From the NCBI RefSeq assembly GCF_029258205.1, contig NZ_JARHZJ010000076.1, positions 1-40,121 on the forward strand: 40,121 nt of DNA, read 5' to 3'. The DNA is from Clostridium sp. (lineage in GTDB: Bacteria; Bacillota; Clostridia; Clostridiales; Clostridiaceae). This document shows positions 33,673-40,121 of this stretch, piece after piece. Positions within the stretch are counted from its first letter, which is position 1. Each line of letters opens with the position of its first letter. A program made the translations under genes and the position numbers. The notes below the pieces were generated by a model. That model searched no databases, was not told the origin of the DNA, and worked only from the letters and a program-made list of their open reading frames with translations.

Positions 33673-34761
33673 TTATTCTAAATTTATTTCCTTAGAATAT
33701 AATATAGTTTCTCTAGGATCATGAAAATAATCTTTTCCATTTTCATCTACAAATGGTTTATAAATTTCAACTTTTATTTTTTTAATATCTTCACCTTCCT
33801 TAGCAATAGTTGATAAGTATTCTCCATAACTAGATAATTCTTCTCCACTGCTTGTTCTTAATATATTTCCTTTTTCATCATAAACTCTTACCCAGTAATC
33901 ATTTTTTTCTCTGTCATAGCCAGTAGTAACCACTTTTAATTTAATTGGAGTTGCTATTACTTCTTTAATACCAATGCCATCATTATTAATAGCATTAACT
34001 TCTATATTCTTAGATAATAATTTATCAACTTTTACTGGCACTTTAAAGTTCCAAGTTCCTTCTAATACATTATCTTTCTCTCTCTCACTATTCCATCCTT
34101 CATCAACTATTGAATTAAAATTTATTGTAAATTCAAATTCATCTGGAATCTTCATGTTTAAGCTTGTTAAATTGTACTCCTCTACTCCAACAAAAGTATG
34201 ATCATCTATGAATCTTCCTTCTAATCCAGAAACTCCACTATTATCTAGCTCACTATCTGTAAAACTTACTTTAGCTTTAGCTCCGTAATCTAATTGCATT
34301 TTTTCAATTTTTTCTGCTTCTTCTTTAGTCATGTCATCATCTTTCACAGGATCATATTTATATTTTATATATTTAAAAGGTTCTTTGCTTTTAATTACAT
34401 AGCTTACATACAAATTCTGTCCATCACAAATAATCTCTGACAAAGTTATTCCTACCCCATTATTAGAGACAGTCTGATTAACTTCTGTTGCATATTTTGA
34501 GTAATCCCCTTTATTCCATATTTCATTTTGTATTCTTTCAAAAGCATTCTTTATTACTGGCACTCCATACGCCAAGGTAGTTGTACCAACACCAATTCCA
34601 GTAATTATTGCAAGTCCTGCTGCAATACTTTTAAACATTTTCTTATATCCCTTATTTATTTTATTTTTCTTTTTATCCTCATGAGCCATATTTATTGCCT
34701 CATCTATAATATTATCTAAATTATTGGGTAAATTTATCTTATCTAAATCTTTTTTATTCAT
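33673..34761 (-). CDS. DUF4179 anti-sigma factor (transmembrane)
   Basis: A 362-aa single-pass membrane protein. The N-terminal cytosolic part (1-45, lysine-rich) would hold the sigma factor. The transmembrane segment is at about 47-70 (MFKSIAAGLAIITGIGVG). A large extracellular part follows, beginning with the DUF4179 block NAFERIQNEIWNKGDYSKYA and continuing as beta-rich sequence. The start overlaps the ECF sigma gene by 8 nt, the usual coupling of a sigma/anti-sigma pair. The signal it senses is unknown; related clostridial pairs respond to cell-envelope stress. Confidence 0.85.
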   Translation of the reverse strand: MNKKDLDKINLPNNLDNIIDEAINMAHEDKKKNKINKGYKKMFKSIAAGLAIITGIGVGTTTLAYGVPVIKNAFERIQNEIWNKGDYSKYATEVNQTVSNNGVGITLSEIICDGQNLYVSYVIKSKEPFKYIKYKYDPVKDDDMTKEEAEKIEKMQLDYGAKAKVSFTDSELDNSGVSGLEGRFIDDHTFVGVEEYNLTSLNMKIPDEFEFTINFNSIVDEGWNSEREKDNVLEGTWNFKVPVKVDKLLSKNIEVNAINNDGIGIKEVIATPIKLKVVTTGYDREKNDYWVRVYDEKGNILRTSSGEELSSYGEYLSTIAKEGEDIKKIKVEIYKPFVDENGKDYFHDPRETILYSKEINLE

Positions 34762-35329
34762 TTAAATAGCCCTCCTTTAAAACCTCACCTAAAGCTTGTT
34801 TTGCTCTTCTCAAATAAGTTTTAACTGTGTTTTCTGGAATTTCCATAACCTTTGCAATATCTTTTATTTTCATATCATTAAAGTACATCATGATTATTAC
34901 TGTTTTATAATTATCATTTAATAAATCTATTGCATTATATAAATCTAACTTTTCCTCTGTTGATATTTCACATCTTTCTTTTCTTATTGGTGTACTTTCA
35001 TCCAACATTTCAATTTTTCCTTTTTTCTTTAAAAAATCAATTGATAAATTTATTAAAATTCTTATAATCCATGTGTTAAAAAACTTTGCTTTTTTTAATT
35101 TTTTAATATTTAAAAAAGCTCTATATACTGTTTCATGTATAACTTCAAGAGCATCTTGCTCATCTTTAACATATAAAAACGCCATTTTATATAAGTATTC
35201 TTTATTATTTTTTATAAGGATTCCAAAGGATTCTTTATTTCCTTTCATTGATTCTTTTATTAACTTAATTTCATTTAATTCATTTTTTCTATCTATATCT
35301 AGATATGATATACTCATAGTTTTTTCCAT
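34754..35329 (-). CDS. ECF-type RNA polymerase sigma factor
   Basis: A 191-aa sigma-70 family factor with only regions 2 and 4. Region 2 (about 28-100) includes YVKDEQDALEVIHETVYRAF and FNTWIIRILINLSIDFLKK. Region 4 (about 125-185) includes NDMKIKDIAKVMEIPENTVK with the HTH and RRAKQAL. It is followed, with 8 nt overlap, by its anti-sigma gene. ATG after GGAGGGG. A TGAAAC -35-like element upstream suggests positive autoregulation. Subgroup not assigned with certainty; SigV/SigW-like envelope-stress factors are the nearest in form. Confidence 0.9.
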   Translation of the reverse strand: MEKTMSISYLDIDRKNELNEIKLIKESMKGNKESFGILIKNNKEYLYKMAFLYVKDEQDALEVIHETVYRAFLNIKKLKKAKFFNTWIIRILINLSIDFLKKKGKIEMLDESTPIRKERCEISTEEKLDLYNAIDLLNDNYKTVIIMMYFNDMKIKDIAKVMEIPENTVKTYLRRAKQALGEVLKEGYLNE

Positions 35330-35373
35330 CTTTCCCCTCCTAGCAAAATTTTAACATCGATGTCTACATACAT

Positions 35374-35402
35374 TAGTCTTTTTAAGTAGCTAAAAAGTTT
35401 CA
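35374..35402 (-). promoter_or_regulatory. candidate ECF-dependent autoregulatory promoter
   Basis: TGAAAC (35402-35397), followed by TTTT, is the usual ECF -35. After 17 nt comes AGACTA (35379-35374), which is only partly like the CGTC-type -10. It lies 45 nt before the sigma start codon. Confidence 0.45.
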
Positions 35403-35504
35403 AAATCTTTTTATTTTTTTAAGTTAGGTTTTATTAAAAAAACTTTCTAAAATAATTTTATTTAAATATACCCTCACTAAAAACTATACTAATTATAAAT
35501 TAAG

Positions 35505-35549
35505 CAATAAAAAAAGCATATTAAGACTTATATAAATCCTAATATGCTT
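35505..35549 (-). terminator. terminator of the OpuC-type operon
   Basis: Minus-strand stem AAGCATATTA (35549-35540) / TAATATGCTT (35523-35514), with further imperfect pairing in the loop, followed by TTTTTATTGC. Confidence 0.88.
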
Positions 35550-35587
35550 CTTATAATTTTTATTTAACATATAATAAATACTAACTA

Positions 35588-37138
35588 TTATTCTATTAAA
35601 CCTTCTTGAATTAAGAAAGCTTTAGCAACCTCTTCTGGTGATTTACCTAATACATCTACTTGATAGTTTAAGTCAATCATTTTTTCTTGATTGATTTTAC
35701 TACTTAAAGAGTTTAAAACATCCTTTAATTCTGGATAATTTTCTAAAGTTTTATTGTTAACTATAGGTACTGCACTATAACTTACAAAGAATTTCTTGTC
35801 ATCTTCTAAAGTTTTTAAGTCAAACTTTTTAAGAAGTCCATCTGTTGAGAAAGCATCTATAGCCTGTGATTCCCCATTTGATAATGCTGAGTATCTAAGA
35901 CTTCCATCTAAAGATTTAACATTTTTGAAATCCATGCCATAGTAATTCTCTAATCCAACTAAACCATCTTGTCTATTTTGGAATTCAATAGTTGGAGATA
36001 ATACAAAGTCATTACTATACTTTGCTAAATCTGATAGAGTATTTATTTTATACTTATCAGCTAATTCTTTTGATATAGCTATATTATAAGTATTATTAAA
36101 TCCTAATGGCTCCATTACTGTTAATCCATGTTCATTATTCATATTTTCTTTTATGCTATTATAATAGTCTACACTATTATCAATATTATTTTCTTTCATA
36201 ACATTAACAAGTAATGTTCCAGTATAATCAACATACATGTCAACATCACCTTTTTCAAGAGCTCCAAAGGCAACTGATGTTCCTCCTAGATTTAGCTTTT
36301 TTTCAACTTGTAAATCTGTTTTATTCTCAACTAAATCTGCATACATATTTCCTAAAATAAGTTGCTCAGTAAAGTTTTTTGATCCAATAACCACTTTATC
36401 TTTTTTACCTGATATAAATGATGAAATTCCCATAAATAAAATAGCTATTACCATTATTACACTTATTACTTTAAGAACAAAAGTATTTTTCTTTTTGTTA
36501 TCATTACTTAATCCCTTTGGTATAACAGCTACCTCTATTTTCCCAAAAATAAAGTCAACTATTAAGGCTAAAATACAAGCTGGTATAGCTCCTGCTAAAA
36601 TCATATTATTATTTACTGTTTGAACTCCTGAGAATACTAAGTATCCAAGTCCACCAGCACCAATAAAGGCAGCTAAAGTCATAAGTCCTACAGCTGTAAC
36701 CGCTGATATTCTTATACCAGACATTATTATTGGCAATGCTAATGGTAATTGTATCTTAAATAAACTTTGGTTCTTAGTAAGTCCAATTCCCTTAGCAGAT
36801 TCTAATACTACTGGGTCTATGCCAGAGATTCCTGTGTAAGTATTTTTAACTATTGGAAGCAATGAATATACTACAACCATAAAGATTGCAGGTGTACTTC
36901 CTATTCCTAATATTGGAATAAGCAATCCTAGTAAGGCCATAGAAGGCACAGCTTGCACTAAGTTTACAAATCCTAGTATAGGCTTTCTTAAAAACTTAAC
37001 TCTTGAAACAAGAATTCCTAAGGGAACTCCTATTAATATAGCTATTCCTATAGCTGTAATTGTTAAATATATATGTTGAACTAATAAATCTAATATTTGA
37101 GTTTTCTGTGAAATTACATATTGTAATAAATTATTCAA
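35588..37138 (-). CDS. compatible-solute ABC transporter, fused permease and binding protein (OpuCB-OpuCC type)
   Basis: A 516-aa fusion protein. The N-terminal half (1-210) is a six-helix permease with an EAA-type loop (ESAKGIGLTKNQSLFKIQLPLALP). A further transmembrane helix at about 222-242 anchors the C-terminal half (about 250-516), a choline/glycine betaine-type binding domain starting VVIGSKNFTEQLILG. Such fusions import glycine betaine, carnitine, choline or related osmolytes. Start is TTG at 37138, preceded by GGAGG at 9 nt; it overlaps the ATPase gene by 8 nt. Confidence 0.9.
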   Translation of the reverse strand: MNNLLQYVISQKTQILDLLVQHIYLTITAIGIAILIGVPLGILVSRVKFLRKPILGFVNLVQAVPSMALLGLLIPILGIGSTPAIFMVVVYSLLPIVKNTYTGISGIDPVVLESAKGIGLTKNQSLFKIQLPLALPIIMSGIRISAVTAVGLMTLAAFIGAGGLGYLVFSGVQTVNNNMILAGAIPACILALIVDFIFGKIEVAVIPKGLSNDNKKKNTFVLKVISVIMVIAILFMGISSFISGKKDKVVIGSKNFTEQLILGNMYADLVENKTDLQVEKKLNLGGTSVAFGALEKGDVDMYVDYTGTLLVNVMKENNIDNSVDYYNSIKENMNNEHGLTVMEPLGFNNTYNIAISKELADKYKINTLSDLAKYSNDFVLSPTIEFQNRQDGLVGLENYYGMDFKNVKSLDGSLRYSALSNGESQAIDAFSTDGLLKKFDLKTLEDDKKFFVSYSAVPIVNNKTLENYPELKDVLNSLSSKINQEKMIDLNYQVDVLGKSPEEVAKAFLIQEGLIE

Positions 37139-38267
37139 ATATATTCACCTCCATATCTAAGAATTGGTCGCTTAATATTGAAAGTAAACTACTTCTTGTT
37201 ATAAGCCCTACCAATTTTTCTTCTGAGTTAACAACAGGTATAAATCCTACTGAATTTTCATTCATTACAGTTAAAATATCAACTAAACTATCATCTTCAT
37301 TAACTCTTAGTGGATTTTCACTCATAATTTCTGAAAGTGCTCTTGATTTTTCATTTGTAGTTTTTATATCTTTAAAAGTGACAATACCTTTAAGTACATT
37401 TTCTTTGTCAATAACTAATAAACTATCCACCTTATTACTTCTCATTATTTCTATTCCTTGCAATATGGTTCTAGCTCCTTTAACAGATATAGGATTTTTT
37501 ATCATTATATCCTTTGCTTTTATGAAATCAGGATTATTCCAAACCCTATCTGATCCTATAAAATCTCTAACAAAATCATTTGCTGGATTTCTAAGTATAT
37601 TTTCTGGAGTATCATATTGAGCTATTTTTCCTCCATTCATTATGCATATTTTATCCGCTATCTTTAAAGCTTCATCCATATCATGAGTAACAAAAATAAT
37701 TGTCTTTTTAAGTTCCTCTTGAATATTAAAAAGCTCTTCTTGAAGTGAAGTACGAGTTATTGGATCTAAAGCACTAAAAGGCTCGTCCATTAAGATTATC
37801 TCAGCATCTGTAGCAAAGGCTCTTGCAAATCCTACCCTCTGTTGCTGTCCTCCACTAAGCTCTGATGGATACTTATTTAAATAAATTTCAGGATCTAATC
37901 CAACCATATTTAAAAGGTCTAAAGTTGTCTTCTCTATTTTTTCAACATCTTTACCCTTCTTTAATCTTGGAATAAGCTCTATATTTTCCTTTATTGTTAA
38001 ATGTGGAAACAATCCATTATTTTGAATTACATAACCAATATTTCTTCTTAACTCAATAGTGTTTTCATCTGCTAAAGATTTTCCATTTATAAATATTTCA
38101 CCAGAAGTAGGTGTTATTAACTTATTTATAAGTTTTAAAGTTGTTGTTTTACCACATCCACTAGATCCTATTAAAACAACTAAACTTCCTTTATCAATAG
38201 TTAAAGAAATATTATCTAGTATCTTTCTGTCTCCTATTTGTTTAGATACATTTTTTATTTCTATCAT
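37131..38267 (-). CDS. opuCA: compatible-solute ABC transporter ATPase with CBS pair (OpuCA-like)
   Basis: A 378-aa ATP-binding subunit that powers the downstream fused permease/binding protein. The ATPase domain (1-240) has Walker A GSSGCGKTTT (K40), signature LSGGQQQRVGFARAF, Walker B IILMDEPFSALD and the switch histidine in FVTHDMDE. Two CBS domains (about 252-310 and 315-372; KDIMIKNPISVKGA and SEIMSENPLRVNED) form the ionic-strength or nucleotide sensor known in OpuA/OpuC systems. RBS AAGGGGGA, ATG start, first gene of the operon. Confidence 0.92.
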   Translation of the reverse strand: MIEIKNVSKQIGDRKILDNISLTIDKGSLVVLIGSSGCGKTTTLKLINKLITPTSGEIFINGKSLADENTIELRRNIGYVIQNNGLFPHLTIKENIELIPRLKKGKDVEKIEKTTLDLLNMVGLDPEIYLNKYPSELSGGQQQRVGFARAFATDAEIILMDEPFSALDPITRTSLQEELFNIQEELKKTIIFVTHDMDEALKIADKICIMNGGKIAQYDTPENILRNPANDFVRDFIGSDRVWNNPDFIKAKDIMIKNPISVKGARTILQGIEIMRSNKVDSLLVIDKENVLKGIVTFKDIKTTNEKSRALSEIMSENPLRVNEDDSLVDILTVMNENSVGFIPVVNSEEKLVGLITRSSLLSILSDQFLDMEVNIFE

Positions 38268-38464
38268 ACAAATCCCCCTTTTCTTCTGACAACTTTTATA
38301 ATTTAAAAAGTTGCTAGTTTATTGTAACATAATTTTAAGTTAAATTCAAATTTTAATTTATTTAACCCAAAACTAATTTAATATAATTTATTAAATAATA
38401 AATACTATATTAATCTATTTTAGCCTCTATATTACTGTCTTTATAAGCTTTTTAAATAGTATTT

Positions 38465-38495
38465 AAATAAAAAAACACTATTATATAAAACAGTG
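38465..38495 (-). terminator. terminator of the 34-aa basic ORF
   Basis: Minus-strand CACTGTT / AATAGTG stem (38495-38476, one G-U pair, 6-nt loop) followed by TTTTTATTT. It starts 17 nt after the small ORF and faces the same way. Confidence 0.75.
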
Positions 38496-38511
38496 CTCTA
38501 CATAATAAAAT

Positions 38512-38616
38512 CTATTTATTTTTTGCCTCCTTTAAAATATTCTTTACATCTTTTCTTGTTCTTCTTTTATTTTTTTTACTTTTACTAAATTCATTACAAA
38601 TATTATATATTAACAA
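38512..38616 (-). CDS. 34-aa lysine/arginine-rich small ORF, unknown function
   Basis: A short frame starting at TTG (38616) with an ideal AGGAGG 8 nt upstream. The peptide begins MLIYNICNEFSKSKKNK and continues RRTRKDVKNILKEAKNK. It is very basic, with a likely amphipathic helix at the C terminus. No family is recognised. Three signals support it being a real gene: the strong RBS, a dedicated terminator directly after the stop, and a 22-bp palindrome 34 nt upstream that could be an operator. It stands alone between the opuCA gene and a gene-poor stretch. A nucleic-acid-binding or antimicrobial-like peptide is possible from composition only. Confidence 0.55.
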   Translation of the reverse strand: MLIYNICNEFSKSKKNKRRTRKDVKNILKEAKNK

Positions 38617-38649
38617 ATTTGTATCCTCCTTTTAATTTATACTTTAATT

Positions 38650-38671
38650 AATTCTCAATATATTGAGAATT
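38650..38671. promoter_or_regulatory. perfect 22-bp palindrome, likely operator
   Basis: AATTCTCAATA TATTGAGAATT is its own complement over all 22 bases. It lies upstream of the 34-aa basic ORF and downstream (relative to that gene) of no other gene. It has the size and symmetry of a site for a dimeric repressor. I do not recognise the regulator. Confidence 0.6.
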
Positions 38672-39546
38672 TAACTTTCACTTAAATTATGGACATAATT
38701 TAATATTTATATATCAAAATTTTTATTTTTTCCATTTATTTCACAACTTTAATTATAAGTATTAAAAATCATCTAGTTTCTCTTTTGAGTTAACAACTAG
38801 TTATGAATATATTCTATTTTTTTACAAAATTTAAATTAATCAAATAATTATTCTAAATAAAGTTTAATTAGTTATAACATATGAAAATATATATTATTAA
38901 TTTTTCACGTAGTACCTTTTTATAAATCTTAAATAAATAGTACTATGATGTAAAACTATCCTGAATTAATGATATACTTTTAAATTTTTTACTGGATTTA
39001 TTAAGAATATTTTAGGTGTTATGTTTTTATACTATTTATCATGTTTTTAAAAATTTTAAAACATTAGTATAAAATAATTTTTTACCTATTGAAGTGAAAA
39101 TCCTCTTTACGAAGTGAATTACAATTTACCATATTATAAATTTAATATTTTATCTCTCTTCTATACCTTTTTAAACCTGAGAATAAACTCTAAATCTTAT
39201 TTTATTATAAAAAAAATTTATTTCTATATTCTAGTTTCAGCATTAATATCCACAAAGCTGAGAGTTAAGTATAACATATAAAAGAAACAGATGCAAACAT
39301 TCGTTCTACTTTGACTTTATAAATCTTGCTTAAAAATATTTTTTATTATGTTTAAAATAAAAGAATTTATCAAAGCTCATTAATAAAACTTATAATTTCT
39401 ATGTTATGTACTCTACTAAGTTTTGTTAATGAATTACTTTAATAAATTCTCTTAAAACTATTAATAGCCCTAAAAATCAATATTTAAATATAACCAAATT
39501 AAATTTTTATGTAAAATTTTATTAACTAAATATAAAACTTTTTATT
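38672..39546. other. gene-poor AT-rich region
   Basis: About 0.9 kb without a supportable protein gene in any frame; all frames are broken by frequent stops and no family blocks can be read. It contains an isolated minus-strand promoter (39296-39268) and an AT-rich nested inverted repeat at about 39025-39075 (TTTTATACT...AGTATAAAA enclosing ATGTTTT...AAAACAT). It may hold a small RNA or be decayed coding DNA. Confidence 0.5.
39268..39296 (-). promoter_or_regulatory. isolated promoter in gene-poor region
   Basis: TTGCAT (39296-39291), a 17-nt spacer and TATACT (39273-39268) with an extended -10 TG. No ORF with an RBS follows on this strand within the gap. Confidence 0.45.
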
Positions 39547-40121
39547 TTAACCTTTATTGCTAAAATGTATGTCTTTTATTACATTATCTATTTTTTCAAC
39601 AGCCTTATCTTCAGCCTTAAATTTTTCTTCTATGCTAAAACCTGTTCCATCCACTAATAATTGGTGGAATTTTTTTATTCCTAAGAATTTCATTACATCT
39701 TCAACATAATTTAATCCTTTATTAAATATACCTCTAGTAAGCAAAGAAATTTCTCCACCTGAAGATTGTATATAAACCATTTCTCTTTGTTTATCATCTA
39801 ACAACCCTTTAATTTCTTCTGGTGTTACTTTAATTGTTATTTTATTTTGAACAACGCAATCTATATATTCCTTTAATGGTGATGGGAAAGATAATGTCCA
39901 TAAAGGGGTTGCTATTACGTATAAATCTGCATTTTTAAATTGTTCACTTAACTCTATTATTCTTTTTATTTCTTTTCTTGTCTTTTCATCTATACTAGCA
40001 TCCTCAAAATCTACCAAACAACTTCTTCCTGAAAAATGTTTAGCCTCTAATCTAGGAATAAAATCTTTGTATAAATCAATTTCCTCTATTTCAAACTCTG
40101 GATTTAATTCTACAAACCTAC
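39547..40121 (-). CDS. FMN-dependent NADH-azoreductase/quinone reductase family (5' end outside window)
   Basis: A flavodoxin-fold oxidoreductase of the AzoR/NQO type; 190 codons are visible and the frame continues past the right edge without a start. The ATG at 40017 is internal: upstream codons read [19 protein letters not shown] in frame, a normal part of the family. Visible motifs are [20 protein letters not shown] (the FMN-phosphate/isoalloxazine loop with P-x-W) and [10 protein letters not shown] (second flavin loop), then the LGI-type helix region [15 protein letters not shown]. It reduces quinones or azo compounds with NADH in the cytosol. Terminator not clearly visible. Confidence 0.88.
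   Translation of the reverse strand, partial: RFVELNPEFEIEEIDLYKDFIPRLEAKHFSGRSCLVDFEDASIDEKTRKEIKRIIELSEQFKNADLYVIATPLWTLSFPSPLKEYIDCVVQNKITIKVTPEEIKGLLDDKQREMVYIQSSGGEISLLTRGIFNKGLNYVEDVMKFLGIKKFHQLLVDGTGFSIEEKFKAEDKAVEKIDNVIKDIHFSNKG

Noticed and set aside
1-40121. CRISPR arrays, tRNA genes, prophage or intact insertion sequences
   Set aside because: No regularly spaced repeats, cloverleaf with CCA/T-loop, integrase, transposase or structural phage genes were found on reading both strands.

Overview
The window looks like a chromosomal segment of a low-GC Clostridium, most likely Clostridium perfringens. The reasons are the very AT-rich DNA with strong GGAGG-type ribosome binding sites, a clostridial 16S rRNA leader at the left edge, and a GH112 galacto-N-biose-type phosphorylase of the kind described from C. 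perfringens. The species name is inference. No prophage, CRISPR array or intact insertion sequence was seen; this is core/accessory metabolic DNA.

Left part (1-9.9 kb). The minus strand starts with the last bases before, and the first bases of, a 16S rRNA gene, with its leader, a boxA-like element and a consensus P2 promoter. Next comes a decayed mgtC-like pseudogene, then glutaminase glsA. A CLC-type transporter follows, preceded by a fluoride riboswitch whose 3' element is also the 5' arm of a perfect terminator stem, so it is very probably a fluoride/proton antiporter. A nicotinamidase-like hydrolase and a divergent AI-2E-family membrane protein lead to the fructose operon fruR-fruK-fruA on the plus strand, which has two operator repeats 20 bp apart at the promoter.

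Middle (9.9-29 kb). Minus-strand units are: a DUF47/PhoU-like protein with a Pit phosphate transporter; an unusual three-gene unit (TVP38/DedA-like membrane protein, two-cluster Fe-S/CCG protein, CDP-alcohol phosphatidyltransferase); and a carbohydrate locus with GH112 phosphorylase, YesM-type sensor kinase, YesN-type regulator, lipoprotein binding protein and two CUT1 permeases. The kinase and binding-protein promoters share a near-identical 16-nt motif. Smaller genes follow: an ACT-like 82-aa protein, a 34-aa ORF, YjbQ, an Amidase_2 protein and a class B penicillin-binding protein with two PASTA domains. A near-consensus promoter and a terminator about 150 nt apart, with no ORF between them, suggest a small RNA at 28.9 kb.

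Right part (29-40.1 kb), all minus strand except where noted. The trehalose genes treB, treC and treR have palindromic operators at both the treB and treC promoters. Then come an ECF sigma factor with a DUF4179 anti-sigma factor and a candidate autoregulatory promoter, and an OpuC-type compatible-solute ABC transporter whose permease and binding protein are fused. A 34-aa basic ORF has its own terminator and a 22-bp upstream palindrome. A gene-poor 0.9 kb stretch and a truncated FMN-dependent NADH-azoreductase-type gene run off the right edge.
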